A stretch of DNA of 64,000 bases from Arthrobacter sp. FB24 (GCF_000196235.1 NC_008541.1:806001-870000); one strand, 5' to 3'; shown: positions 46,672 through 56,363, counted from the first letter of the stretch. A program made the numbers and translations. The notes: generated by a model from the letters alone, not told the origin.

Positions 46672-49147
46672 TGTCGATGATCCGGTGGATGGAGAGCACG
46701 CGTTCGGTTTCGCGGGCCGGGTCGAAGACCCTGACCCGTCCGCCGCTCACAGATACCGGAACAACCGTTTCCCTGCTGGAATTCCCCTGGCTGTCCACAA
46801 CGTTCATCACCACTGCCTGCCGGAGGCGGATGGCCTTTTGCAGGGTTTCGAGCCCGAGCTGGGTTGCTTCCTCGCCGGTTACGGCCGACGGCGGGCGGCG
46901 GCTTCCGTTGCCGTCCGAACCGGGCGGGGTCCGCTGGCTGCGGAGGATCGCCAGCTGGGCGTCGACGTCGGCCTCCGCCGGCGCCGTACGTGGCGCGCTG
47001 TACACGGGACGTCCGCTGCCTGGAACGGCTGTGGTCCGGCGCAGCCGGATCAGCGTCGACTGCGGTTCCTCGACTGCCGGTGACAATCCCAGCGCACGCA
47101 ATACCTGCGCGGTTTCCTTCGGGGGCGCGTGGGAGATGAGGACCGTGGGGGCGATGCGGACCAGGCCCAGCCCCGACGCGCTGGATTCCTTGACCAGTTC
47201 CAGCAGGGCATCCTCGTCGTCGCTCTGGATGAAGCTGGAGGCCACCCCCACCCGCAGTCTGCCGTGCCGTGCAGCGGTGTCCTCCACCAGGTATTCGAGC
47301 GGCTGCGGTACGGCAGTGGCCGAGTGTTCGCGCAGGAAACCCAACAGGGTGGCGGCGTCATGGCCGGCGTCAAGGGCGCGGCGGATGGATGCCACGGAGA
47401 ACCGGTAGATGGTGGCAGGGCCCTGGCCTTCGGCATCGGCCATCACGAGGAGCTTCTCGCTCAACTCCGGCGCCAGGTAGCCCGGCGCCACAGCGGTGAG
47501 GTCAGCCTGCAGCAGGACGTGGTTAAGGGCGGCCGGCAGATGCTCTCCGAGGATGTCCAGCGCCTCATCGGGCCGTTCCGCGGCAATGGCGGAACCCAGC
47601 TGGCTGAGCGCGCCCGAGCCGATGAGGCCCAGCATTTCCGCCTCGGCCAGGACGCCCCGGATCAGCGAACTGAAGCGTCTGGCCATCCTGGGCTGGGTCC
47701 ATTCGGCCCGCTGGAGTACCGCCGCGGCGTCCAGTACCGGCGCTTTGCCGTCCGCTTCCTCGGCTTCAAGCGTCAGTTCGTTCAGGATCTCCAGGATGCG
47801 CTTCCGGACCACGGGCGCGTCCGGCCGCTGGGCTTCGGCGGATAGTGCGTTGATGGTGGTGCCGGCTGCTGCCCGGTGCGGAGCCGGCCCCGCACCGGGA
47901 CCCGCGGCAGGCTGGCCCACCAGCGACGGGGCGCGCTCGCTGGCCAGCCAGGCATTCACGAGCCAGAGCCACTGTTCCTGCCGTGGCAGGGTCAGCCACT
48001 CCAGCTGTTCCGGCTGCACCCAGGCGGAGCTGTCAACGTCCAGCCGGAGCAGTCCGGCCAGGGCGCAGAGTTCAACAAGCAGTCCGGCGCGGTGCAGATC
48101 GATCCGGAGCGAGTCGGCCAGCCGCTTCATCTCACGGACGCCGACGCCGCCGCTCCGCAACGTCACGAGGGGCTGCTCGCGCACGGCGTACAGGAGTTCG
48201 CCTGTCAGGCGGAGGGTTTCGGCGATCGCACCCAAGGCGGCATTGCGCCGAAGCGCCGCGGTGGTCTGTCCAAGCCTGGGTGCCGGGGGAGTCAGCGTGA
48301 AGTCCTCGATCACGGCGCCGCCGCGGAGGGCGATCCCCACGCTGTGCGGCAATTCCACGTGGGCGGCGTCCAGCGGCACCAGCAGGCCCCTTGCGAGGAG
48401 CCAGTCCACGGGGCCGACGTCGGACCCTTCGTTGAGCACCGACGCCCGCCGTTGCGCTTGGGGTACGGCCCCCATGGCCCAGTTCCCGAAACGGGCAAGG
48501 AGAGCGGTGGTGCGGTCCGGGGCGGTGGCGAGGATCTGTTGCAGGGCCTCCGGCGTGGCCGTCCAGTGCTGCAGCGACAGGGCCGCTTCCATGGGGGTCG
48601 TGGCGGGATGGATGGCGGCTCCGCTGTGGTGCAGTTCGGCCACAAGCTGCACCACCCGCTGGGCGAAAGCCGGCTGCAGCCGTACAAGTTCCGTATAGCT
48701 CCTGCCCAGTCCTGCCGGGTAGATCCCCACGACGTCACGGAGGCTTCCCACCGGAAGGTAGAAACGCTGGCGGGGACCGGCGGGCACGGCGGCGCCGTGC
48801 GGCGGCTCTGCGCGGTGCACAAGGGCCAGTTCTTCCAAAGACTGCAAAATTCGTTCGATGGCGGACAGCGACGCACCGTGGATGACTTTCTTGAGTCCCG
48901 CTGCCGAGGCGCTGTGGGCAGTGTCCGTATTCGTGCAGAGGTGGAGGGTCTCCAATACCTGCATCTGCGGCCGGTTCAGCCGCTCCAGGGCCCGTTGCAC
49001 GCTCACCCTCGCGCTGGCCCGGGCCGCGAGGGCCGCGAAGTCCGGAACGTTCGGTGAGACCAGGTCCGGCCGCGCAGAGAACAAGGCCCGCAACGAGTCG
49101 TCGCTGCGTGCCTCCAGTTCCTTGCTGAGCGCGCGAATAAGGGACAT
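46643..49147 (-). CDS. XPB/Ssl2-associated helicase-like partner protein
   Basis: An 834-residue protein of the helicase-associated (XPB/Ssl2-like N-terminal, Helicase_C_3) type, always found next to bacterial XPB. No Walker A or DEAH box is visible, so it is not itself a helicase motor. Long helical stretches (ALERLNRPQMQVLETLHLC, RMARRFSSLIRGVLAEAEML) suggest a scaffold with winged-helix repeats. It likely contacts DNA or directs XPB in repair. The ATG at 49147 is preferred over the in-frame start at 49198, though the ribosome site is weak. Overlaps XPB by up to 29 bases. Confidence 0.88.
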   Translation of the reverse strand: MSLIRALSKELEARSDDSLRALFSARPDLVSPNVPDFAALAARASARVSVQRALERLNRPQMQVLETLHLCTNTDTAHSASAAGLKKVIHGASLSAIERILQSLEELALVHRAEPPHGAAVPAGPRQRFYLPVGSLRDVVGIYPAGLGRSYTELVRLQPAFAQRVVQLVAELHHSGAAIHPATTPMEAALSLQHWTATPEALQQILATAPDRTTALLARFGNWAMGAVPQAQRRASVLNEGSDVGPVDWLLARGLLVPLDAAHVELPHSVGIALRGGAVIEDFTLTPPAPRLGQTTAALRRNAALGAIAETLRLTGELLYAVREQPLVTLRSGGVGVREMKRLADSLRIDLHRAGLLVELCALAGLLRLDVDSSAWVQPEQLEWLTLPRQEQWLWLVNAWLASERAPSLVGQPAAGPGAGPAPHRAAAGTTINALSAEAQRPDAPVVRKRILEILNELTLEAEEADGKAPVLDAAAVLQRAEWTQPRMARRFSSLIRGVLAEAEMLGLIGSGALSQLGSAIAAERPDEALDILGEHLPAALNHVLLQADLTAVAPGYLAPELSEKLLVMADAEGQGPATIYRFSVASIRRALDAGHDAATLLGFLREHSATAVPQPLEYLVEDTAARHGRLRVGVASSFIQSDDEDALLELVKESSASGLGLVRIAPTVLISHAPPKETAQVLRALGLSPAVEEPQSTLIRLRRTTAVPGSGRPVYSAPRTAPAEADVDAQLAILRSQRTPPGSDGNGSRRPPSAVTGEEATQLGLETLQKAIRLRQAVVMNVVDSQGNSSRETVVPVSVSGGRVRVFDPARETERVLSIHRIIDIEAEEEFQQ

Positions 49148-49157
49148 CAGTCCAACG

Positions 49158-49391
49158 TTACCGCCCGCCGGACTTTCCTGCCCGGCGGCGGGCGGCAACG
49201 CCGTCGATCACCAGGACGATCATGAGGAGGAAAGCCAGCGGCAGGCCATACAGGGCCAATGTAGTTACCCACACGGGGGCGGCGCTGCCGGCAAAGGCAA
49301 TGGCCATGACGGCGCCCACGGCAGCCAGCGAAAGGATGGCAAAAACCGCCGCAACTATCATCAGTGGCCGCCGGTAGCGGGAGGGTGTCAT
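49158..49391 (-). CDS. small membrane protein, 77 aa
   Basis: A short protein with two hydrophobic helices (MIVAAVFAILSLAAVGAVMAI and VTTLALYGLPLAFLLMIVLVI) and a basic C-terminus (RRRAGKSGGR). No family is recognised. It has no ribosome-binding site; TAGCGT seven bases before the ATG suggests leaderless expression, and the 13 bases TTACTTCCATGAC around its start are also found at the SIP gene start. It is 10 bases upstream of the XPB partner gene and may be cotranscribed with it. Confidence 0.72.
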   Translation of the reverse strand: MTPSRYRRPLMIVAAVFAILSLAAVGAVMAIAFAGSAAPVWVTTLALYGLPLAFLLMIVLVIDGVAARRRAGKSGGR

Positions 49392-49575
49392 GGAAGTAAC
49401 GCTAACAGCCCGGCTGTGCCCGTGCCGCAAAGCGGGAAACCGGGCTCCGGCAGGATAACCTTGAAGATACAGACCAACATGGTCCAGGCAGTCATACCCT
49501 GAACCCGCATATCAATGCGGATGCGGTGGCCGCCGGCCGTGTCACAGGAAGTCCAGAACGAAGAAGGTTGATTAC

Positions 49576-49959
49576 GTGCCTACCGGCAAGGTCAAGTGGT
49601 ATGACAAGGAAAAAGGCTTCGGATTCCTCGCAGGTGAGGACGGCCAGGAAGTATTCCTGCCCAAATCCGCACTGCCCGAGGGCGTAACGGAACTCAAGGC
49701 CGGCACCCGCGTGGAGTTCGGCGTGGCTGACGGCCGCAAGGGAGCCCAGGCCCTCGGCCTTCGCGTGCTGGACAAGACACCGTCCATTGCCAAGGCCAAG
49801 CGTCCCAGCGCCAAGGACCTGGCGCCCCTCGTCCAGGACCTGGTGACCGTGCTGGACAACCTGTCCGGAACGCTGTCCGCCGGAAAGTACCCGGAAGGCA
49901 ACAAGGCCAAGGCGATCGCCGCCGCCCTCCGTAAGGTTGCCGACGAGCTGGACGCTTAG
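49576..49959 (+). CDS. cold-shock domain protein with C-terminal extension (CspB-like)
   Basis: A 127-residue protein. Residues 1-66 form a cold-shock domain (TGKVKWYDKEKGFGFLAGED with RNP1 KGFGFL, and EVFLPKSAL as an RNP2 variant). A basic linker (KAKRPSAK) and a helical C-terminal part (DLAPLVQDLVTVLDNLSGTL ... AAALRKVADELDA) follow, giving about 60 extra residues as in longer actinobacterial CspB proteins. It likely binds nucleic acid, with the extension possibly mediating contacts. GTG start. Confidence 0.9.
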   Translation: MPTGKVKWYDKEKGFGFLAGEDGQEVFLPKSALPEGVTELKAGTRVEFGVADGRKGAQALGLRVLDKTPSIAKAKRPSAKDLAPLVQDLVTVLDNLSGTLSAGKYPEGNKAKAIAAALRKVADELDA

Positions 49960-49967
49960 GCCTCCCC

Positions 49968-50504
49968 ATGACTTCCCAACCTGACCAGAGCACCCCCAAA
50001 CCGGCTTCAAAGCCCCGCGCCGGCGTTCCCGTGTGGCGCACCGGGAAACCGGATGCGGTGCTCGCTGCGGCTGTGGACTTTGCCCGGGCTGCGGTAGAGG
50101 GCATCGCCCCGGCCGAGCAGATCGGTCAGCACCTGGGCGCAAAGAGCGAAGGGGACCGTATTGTCACGCATCTCTTCGAGTCCCGGCTCGCCGGGTATCA
50201 GGGGTGGCAATGGTACGCCGTGATCACGCGCAATTCCCGGTCCAAGGTCATCACGGTGAACGAACTTGGCCTGCTGCCTTCGGAGGACTCCGTCCTGGCG
50301 CCCGAGTGGGTGCCGTGGGCTGAACGGGTGCGCCCGGAGGACGCCCAGGACGATGAACTGGACGCCGAGACCGTGGACGCCGTCCCGGCCGTTTTGGACG
50401 CAGGCGGGGTTGACGATGCGGACTCCGACGAGCATGCCGATGCTAACGGCGACGTCAGCGAGGCACCGGAGGAAGAGCCCGGCTCCGACCGCGAGGCCGA
50501 CTAG
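49968..50504 (+). CDS. DUF3027 protein
   Basis: A 178-residue protein of the actinobacterial DUF3027 family. The core (residues about 20-125) contains VLAAAVDFARAAVEGIAP, IGQHLGAKSEGDRIVTHLFESRLAGYQGWQWYAV (read as pieces) and VNELGLLPSEDSVLAPEWVPW. The C-terminal third is highly acidic (DDELDAETVDAV and EEEPGSDREAD). Function unknown. It starts 8 bases after the CspB-like gene, so the two are probably cotranscribed. Confidence 0.85.
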   Translation: MTSQPDQSTPKPASKPRAGVPVWRTGKPDAVLAAAVDFARAAVEGIAPAEQIGQHLGAKSEGDRIVTHLFESRLAGYQGWQWYAVITRNSRSKVITVNELGLLPSEDSVLAPEWVPWAERVRPEDAQDDELDAETVDAVPAVLDAGGVDDADSDEHADANGDVSEAPEEEPGSDREAD

Positions 50505-50546
50505 CCAGTTGGAACCGTGGGGGACTGAGGATCTCGGAGGCCGGCG

Positions 50547-51899
50547 ATGATGTCCACCTTCAAGTCCCTGCATATCCTCAACTACCGCCTTTGGTTTGTG
50601 GGCGCTCTGATTTCCAACATCGGGACCTGGATGCAGCGCACGGCCCAGGACTGGCTGGTCTTTGACCACCTGACAGACCACGACGCCGGGGCCATGGGTA
50701 TCACCATGGCACTGCAACTGGGGCCGCAACTGTTCCTCGCACCCGTGGCTGGGCTGGTGGCTGACCGCTTTAACCGCCGCCACCTCCTGGTGACGACCCA
50801 GTCCGCCATGGCGCTGCTGAGCACGGGCCTGGGGCTCCTGGTGGTCCTGGGCGCCGGCCAGCTGTGGCACGTCTACGCCTTTGCCCTTCTGCTGGGCCTT
50901 GTGTCCGCCCTCGATGCTCCTGTCAGGCAGACGTTCGTCTCGGAACTGGTGCGGGACGACTACCTGCCCAATGCGGTGGCACTCAACAGCGCATCCTTTA
51001 ACGTGGCCAGGATGATTGGACCCGCGGTGGCCGGCGTGCTGACGGTGGCAGTGGGGCCGGGCTGGGTGTTCCTGATCAACACTGTGACGTTCCTGGCACT
51101 CCTGTTCAGCCTGTGGAAGATACCCGCTTCCTCCCTGCGAGTCCTTCCGCGGGCGGCTCCCGGCAAGGGACGGATCCGCGAAGGGCTGCGTTATGTGCGG
51201 TTCCGCCCGGACATCGTGGTGGTGCTTGTGGCCGTCTTCATCGTGGGCACCCTCGGGCTCAACTTCGTCCTGTTCATCGCGGCCATGGTGGGCACGGAAT
51301 TCGGGCTGGATGCCAGTGCCTTCGGATTGATGAACTCCATCATGGCCATCGGCTCCGTGGCGGGGGCACTGTTGTCCGCGGGGCGGTCCAAGCCCAGGCT
51401 CCGGATCATTTTCGGGGCAGCCGGCGCCTTCGGGGTCACGTCGGGGCTGGCGGCCCTGGCGCCGAACTACTTCTGGTTCGGCGTGGCCCTGGTGCCGGTA
51501 GGCCTTTTTGCCATAACCATGATGACCAGCGCCAATGGTTACGTGCAGACCACTACGGACCCTGTGATGCGCGGCCGGGTGATGGCCCTCTACATGGCGA
51601 TCTTCATGGGCGGCACACCCGTCGGCGCTCCGCTGGTGGGATGGGTGGCCAATGTTGCCGGCCCCCGCTGGTCCATGTCCGTGGCGGCGGCATCCGGGCT
51701 GCTGGCCGCGCTGATCGGCATGGTGTGGATTGTCCGGGCCAAGCAGCTGAGGCTCGGATTCAACCGCCGCGCCCGGGGACTGCGCTATTTCCGGCTGGTG
51801 TCCGCCGGGCCCGACCACGACGGCGAAGCTGAAAGAAGCGTGCGCAAAGACGAAGGCGCCGTCCGGGAGCAAAACCCGGACGACGCCGTCGAACGCTAA
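50547..51899 (+). CDS. MFS exporter (EntS/MFS_3-like)
   Basis: A 450-residue 12-helix transporter of the MFS_3 (enterobactin-exporter-like) subfamily. It begins LNYRLWFVGALISNIGTWMQRTAQDWLVF, the typical first helix; VADRFNRRHLLVTTQ is the motif-A loop; ALDAPVRQTFVSELV is also characteristic. It probably exports a small metabolite or drug; substrate unknown. The C-terminal 40 residues are hydrophilic and acidic. A 13-bp hairpin within the last codons may terminate transcription of the convergent serC. Confidence 0.88.
   Translation: MMSTFKSLHILNYRLWFVGALISNIGTWMQRTAQDWLVFDHLTDHDAGAMGITMALQLGPQLFLAPVAGLVADRFNRRHLLVTTQSAMALLSTGLGLLVVLGAGQLWHVYAFALLLGLVSALDAPVRQTFVSELVRDDYLPNAVALNSASFNVARMIGPAVAGVLTVAVGPGWVFLINTVTFLALLFSLWKIPASSLRVLPRAAPGKGRIREGLRYVRFRPDIVVVLVAVFIVGTLGLNFVLFIAAMVGTEFGLDASAFGLMNSIMAIGSVAGALLSAGRSKPRLRIIFGAAGAFGVTSGLAALAPNYFWFGVALVPVGLFAITMMTSANGYVQTTTDPVMRGRVMALYMAIFMGGTPVGAPLVGWVANVAGPRWSMSVAAASGLLAALIGMVWIVRAKQLRLGFNRRARGLRYFRLVSAGPDHDGEAERSVRKDEGAVREQNPDDAVER
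51855..51887 (-). terminator. hairpin at the MFS/serC convergence
   Basis: GGCGCCGTCCGGG (51855-51867) and CCCGGACGACGCC (51875-51887), 12 of 13 pairs, lie in the last codons of the MFS gene. On the minus strand it is followed by TTCGTCTTTG, so it can terminate serC. Confidence 0.5.
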
Positions 51900-51921
51900 C
51901 GCGCCTGCGCTGGCTGGTTCC

Positions 51922-53064
<1,143 letters not shown>

Positions 53065-53231
53065 TTATCGGCGTGGACGTGGGAGAGGCCCGGCAATGCA
53101 CGGGTTCCTGCTGGGGGATCCCCTATATTCTGCCTGACGCGCCAGCGGGGAACGGAACGGTATCCGTCATAGTCCAGTCACTGAGACATCCCTGAGGCGG
53201 TAGCCGCCCCGTCCATGTGAAGCTCCGCGCC

Positions 53232-53267
53232 GAATTATCCGGAGTAATTCAAAATAGGCTAAGCTGG
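53232..53267 (+). promoter_or_regulatory. palindrome and possible iron box before the DtxR gene
   Basis: The 380-base gap 53053-53432 has no gene. GAATTA-TCCGGAG-TAATTC (53232-53250) is a perfect 6-bp palindrome with a 7-base centre. Immediately next, 53249-53267 contains GGCTAA and matches the DtxR/IdeR consensus at about 12 of 19 bases. TAGGCT (53255-53260) could be the -10. These fit autoregulation, but the match is modest. Confidence 0.4.
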
Positions 53268-53432
53268 TCCCTGACGTATAGCGGGCCGCGATGCGGGCGG
53301 GCTGATGCCGCGAGGCCGTTCCCCCTAAGGCTGATCGGTGGATGCAGGTCCACTTCGCCAAGGCCAACGGTAAACGCTGCCGCGCGGTACGGTGGGACTG
53401 ACGCAAGGACTGTGCTCGAGGAGCTGAGCTGG

Positions 53433-54128
53433 ATGACGGATCTGATCGACACCACGGAGATGTATCTTCGGACAATCTTGGAGCTTGAGGAAGAGAACAT
53501 CGTTGCTCTCCGTGCGCGGATTGCCGAACGGCTCCGCCACTCCGGACCCACCGTTTCGCAGACCATTGGCCGGATGGAACGCGACGGACTGGTGGTTGTT
53601 TCGGGCGACCGGCACCTTGAGCTCACCGAAACGGGCCGGAAACGGGCTACCGAAGTCATGCGCAAGCACCGCCTTGCGGAGCGGCTCCTCGCCGACGTCA
53701 TCGGCCTCGACTGGGCGTATGTCCATGACGAAGCGTGCCGCTGGGAACACGTCATGAGCGAGCGGGTTGAGCGCCGCATTTTCGAGCTTCTGGACCACCC
53801 CACGGTTTCCCCATACGGCAACCCCATTCCCGGCCTGGCGGCACTCGGCGGCCAGCCCGCTCCGGCGTTTACCGACGGCGTGGTGAACCTGCTTGACGCC
53901 ATGGCCGGATACGGGGTCGACTCACGCGTTACCGTGAGCCGCCTGGCCGAGCCCATCCAGGTTGAGCCGGAGCTGCTGGTGCAGCTTGATGAAGGCGGCA
54001 TCCGTCCGGGGGCATCCCTGTCTTTGGAGCGCGTGGGGGAGTACATCTCGGTGCGCGTACCCGAGATCGAAGGTGCACTGGAGCTGCCGCCCGAAGTGGC
54101 AGCCCACGTATTTGTTACGGTCCGCTAA
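53433..54128 (+). CDS. DtxR/IdeR-family iron-dependent regulator
   Basis: A 231-residue metal-dependent repressor with three domains: N-terminal winged helix (MTDLIDTTEMYLRTILELEE, IAERLRHSGPTVSQTIGRMERDG), dimerisation/metal domain (EVMRKHRLAERLLADVIGLDW, then HDEACRWEHVMSE with metal ligands, and LLDHPTVSPYGNPIPG), and a C-terminal SH3-like domain (residues about 150-231). It binds Fe(II) and represses iron-uptake genes. The ATG at 53433 has GAGGAG about 10 bases upstream; the longer frame upstream is not coding-like. A candidate target, the SIP gene box, is at 32638. Confidence 0.95.
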   Translation: MTDLIDTTEMYLRTILELEEENIVALRARIAERLRHSGPTVSQTIGRMERDGLVVVSGDRHLELTETGRKRATEVMRKHRLAERLLADVIGLDWAYVHDEACRWEHVMSERVERRIFELLDHPTVSPYGNPIPGLAALGGQPAPAFTDGVVNLLDAMAGYGVDSRVTVSRLAEPIQVEPELLVQLDEGGIRPGASLSLERVGEYISVRVPEIEGALELPPEVAAHVFVTVR

Positions 54129-54137
54129 CCGCGCACC

Positions 54138-54155
54138 TTGTAGGACCACCTACAA
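54138..54155 (+). terminator. small hairpin after the DtxR gene
   Basis: TTGTAGG-ACCA-CCTACAA, a 7-bp perfect stem 10 bases after the stop. No T-run follows, so termination is uncertain. Confidence 0.35.
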
Positions 54156-54239
54156 CGCACTGAGACGCAGATAACGGAATTATTACCGCGCTGATTAATC
54201 ACCTATAGTTGAGGACTAGCGCCGATACTAAAGCGTTAC

Positions 54240-54480
54240 CTGATCCGAAGCCGAGCTCTGCCAGCGGATCACGGTACGAATCACCTCCTGGCAGAGGCGG
54301 GGGAACCACAACCGGCCGTTGCAAGACGGCCTTGGGGTGAAGTCCGTCAGCGGCAAAGCACCTCCGACGAAGGATTCCTTTGGGATACCCCTGTGTCGGA
54401 TGCCTTGCATTGGCGGACCGGGTCTTTGATCTCTCTGACCCGAATCCGACAGCTAACTCCGCAGGCTTCCCAGAGAGGAT
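54240..54480 (+). promoter_or_regulatory. c-di-AMP (ydaO-type) riboswitch 1
   Basis: The long leader before the M23 gene has the RF00379 conserved pieces: CTCTGCCAG (54256-54264) pairing with CTGGCAGAG (54288-54296), then GCGGGGGAACCA, TTGGGGTGAAGTC, and CCGAATCCGACAGCTAAC with CGCAGGC near 54460. The family switches genes off when c-di-AMP binds. A CTCTCTG/CAGAGAG pair at the 3' end lies just before the ribosome site and could be the switching helix. A TATAGT -10 is at 54204-54209. Confidence 0.93.
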
Positions 54481-54485
54481 AATTC

Positions 54486-55307
54486 TTGACCACGCAGACC
54501 GTCAGGGGCCGCCGCAGGGCGACCGGTCCCGCTTCGGAGTACCCCGTGGCCGAAGCCGTAATGACGGTCAGGCCGCGCGACGCACACCGTGATGCGCGCC
54601 GGCGCCGGAGCCTGTTCAGCCAGGTGACGGACTTCGCCTCGGCGAGCGGCGTGGGTCAGAAGGCAGGCATTGCGCTAGCCGCCACCGGACTGGTCCTCAC
54701 CGTGACCGTCCCGTCAACCAGCCCCATGGTCGCCACGTCAGACACGGCGAATACCGCCGCCGCATCAGTCGCGGCCCAGCCGGAGGTCTCCGCGGCCGCC
54801 AGCGCCAAGATCGATTTCAACCGGACCACCGTAGCCACCAAGGGGGATCCGGACGGCAAGCTCAAGCAGTTGCTGAGCGCGCAGTCAGCCGGAACCATCA
54901 CCCGCGCGGCATCCACCGGCAGCCTGGGCGCGCCGCTGGAACAGATGGTCACCGCATCACCTTTCGGCTTCCGGGTCAGCCCGATCACGGGCGGAGCCGG
55001 CGAGTTCCACCGCGGCCAGGACTACGCGGCCCAGTGCGGCACGAGCGTTTTTGCTGCCGCCAGCGGAACCGTGACCTTCTCCGGCTGGCACCCCTACGGC
55101 GGTGGAAACCGTGTGGTGATTGACCACGGCAACGGCCTGGAAACCACGTACAACCACCTCTCGTCGTCCAGTGTCCAGGTCGGCCAGAAGGTCAACCGCG
55201 GCGATGTGGTGGCGCTCAGCGGGACCACCGGCGCCTCCACCGGCTGCCACCTCCATTTCGAAGTGATGGTCAACGGCGAAGTCGTCGACCCGCTCGGCTG
55301 GCTCTGA
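54486..55307 (+). CDS. exported M23-family peptidoglycan endopeptidase
   Basis: A 273-residue cell-wall hydrolase. It starts with TTG (GAGAGG 7 bases before). A long basic N-terminus of about 60 residues (RGRRRATG, RDAHRDARRRRSLF) precedes a hydrophobic segment KAGIALAATGLVLTVTVPS, an unusual signal peptide. The LytM/M23 domain (about 155-273) has zinc ligands H175 and D179 in FHRGQDYA and H257 in CHLHFEV, with H255 as the catalytic His. It cleaves peptide cross-links of the wall. Expression should respond to c-di-AMP through the riboswitch just upstream. Confidence 0.92.
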   Translation: MTTQTVRGRRRATGPASEYPVAEAVMTVRPRDAHRDARRRRSLFSQVTDFASASGVGQKAGIALAATGLVLTVTVPSTSPMVATSDTANTAAASVAAQPEVSAAASAKIDFNRTTVATKGDPDGKLKQLLSAQSAGTITRAASTGSLGAPLEQMVTASPFGFRVSPITGGAGEFHRGQDYAAQCGTSVFAAASGTVTFSGWHPYGGGNRVVIDHGNGLETTYNHLSSSSVQVGQKVNRGDVVALSGTTGASTGCHLHFEVMVNGEVVDPLGWL

Positions 55308-55336
55308 TCCAAACGATGGGTCACTCTCGCATCCCT

Positions 55337-55386
55337 GTGACATGCCGTGACCTGAATGTGACATTCGTTCGGAATTCCTGTACCGT
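55337..55386 (+). promoter_or_regulatory. promoter with triple GTGAC repeats
   Basis: GTGACA (55358-55363) and TACCGT (55381-55386), 17 bases apart, form a plausible promoter of the second riboswitch gene. GTGAC occurs at 55337, 55347 and 55358, spaced 10 and 11 bp, on one helical face, resembling direct-repeat sites of response regulators such as MtrA. A hairpin GCCAACTT/AAGTTGGC follows at 55397-55417, before the riboswitch. Confidence 0.5.
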
Positions 55387-55431
55387 TTAGAGCACGCCAA
55401 CTTTTCCGAAGTTGGCGCTCTTGAGTGGATT

Positions 55432-55612
55432 GCCTAACTCTGCCACCGCTCAAGGTCCGTTCGCATTACATCGTCTGGCAGAGGCGGGGGAACCAATTTT
55501 GGTCTTCGCAAGAAGACCTTGGGGTTAAGTCGCAACGCTTCCCAGGAAGCCGAGCGGCCGGGTGACTCCCATCCGAATCCGACAGCTCACCTCGTAGGCA
55601 TTGGGAGAGGCT
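55432..55612 (+). promoter_or_regulatory. c-di-AMP (ydaO-type) riboswitch 2
   Basis: CTCTGCCA (55438-55445) pairs with TGGCAGAG (55476-55483), followed by GCGGGGGAACCAA, TTGGGGTTAAGTCGC, and CCGAATCCGACAGCTCAC with CGTAGGC. It has the same core as the element at 54240, with the variable stem (GTCTTCGCAAGAAGAC) shortened. It occupies the leader of the NlpC/P60 gene and ends at its ribosome site. Confidence 0.93.
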
Positions 55613-55618
55613 ACCTTC

Positions 55619-56359
55619 GTGTCTACACGTCACAATTCTGCGCGCCACCGCGCGCAAACGGTTCGTACGAACCCGTTGAACTCCGTGTCCAGGGCTGTTA
55701 CTGCCAACGCCGGGACCGTAGGTCGCCAGGCGGCTGTCATTGCAGCTGCTTCCGGACTGATCCTCAGTGTTGGGATGCCGGCAAACGCCGCCGATACCAA
55801 CCTGGGCGTTTCCGCTTCGACGGAGTCCGGCTCACAGTCGGCCCAGCTGACCGTAACTGCAGAACCGACAGCGACTGTTTTCTTCGAGCGTCCGGCAGTG
55901 ACCACGAAGGCAGCGCCCAAGGTTGAAACCGTTCGGGCACAGTCCACCGGTACGGACGCCAGCGAGACCTCCACTGAGGCTGCCGGAGAGGCCAAGGCAA
56001 GCAAGCTTGCTGACGCCGCATCTTCCGCAGCAGCATCGGGCCTCGCTGCTATCGCTTACACCGGTATCGGCAGCCCGTACGTCTGGGGCGGCACCACTCC
56101 CAGCGGTTGGGACTGCTCAGGCTTCACCCAGTGGGTTTACGCGCAGGCCGGCATCAGCATCCCCCGCACCAACGCATGGACAGCCATGACGCCTACCGCC
56201 ACACCGGCGCCGGGCGATCTTGTCATGCAAAACGGCGGCGCCCACGTTGGCATCTACGTCGGCAACGGCATGATGATCAGCGCGCTCAACCCCTCGCAGG
56301 GCACTCTCCTGCACGCTGTGTCCGCCACGGGCACTTCTGCGTTCTACACGCTTCGCTAA
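55619..56359 (+). CDS. exported NlpC/P60 peptidoglycan hydrolase
   Basis: A 246-residue endopeptidase. The N-terminus is unusual: a basic stretch of about 30 residues (STRHNSARHRAQTVRTNPLN), then GRQAAVIAAASGLILSVGMPANAAD ending in a likely cleavage site. After a Thr/Ala/Glu-rich linker comes the NlpC/P60 domain (about 140-246) with the catalytic Cys C166 in GWDCSGFTQWVYAQAG and His H209 in GGAHVGIYVG. It cleaves D-Glu/diaminopimelate-type or Lys-type bonds within stem peptides. Start is the GTG at 55619 after GGGAGAGG. Governed by the riboswitch just upstream. Confidence 0.93.
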   Translation: MSTRHNSARHRAQTVRTNPLNSVSRAVTANAGTVGRQAAVIAAASGLILSVGMPANAADTNLGVSASTESGSQSAQLTVTAEPTATVFFERPAVTTKAAPKVETVRAQSTGTDASETSTEAAGEAKASKLADAASSAAASGLAAIAYTGIGSPYVWGGTTPSGWDCSGFTQWVYAQAGISIPRTNAWTAMTPTATPAPGDLVMQNGGAHVGIYVGNGMMISALNPSQGTLLHAVSATGTSAFYTLR

Positions 56360-56363
56360 AACA

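Noticed and set aside
53217..53432. N-terminal extension of DtxR
   Set aside because: Not similar to DtxR proteins; the family N-terminus starts exactly at 53433 with a ribosome site.
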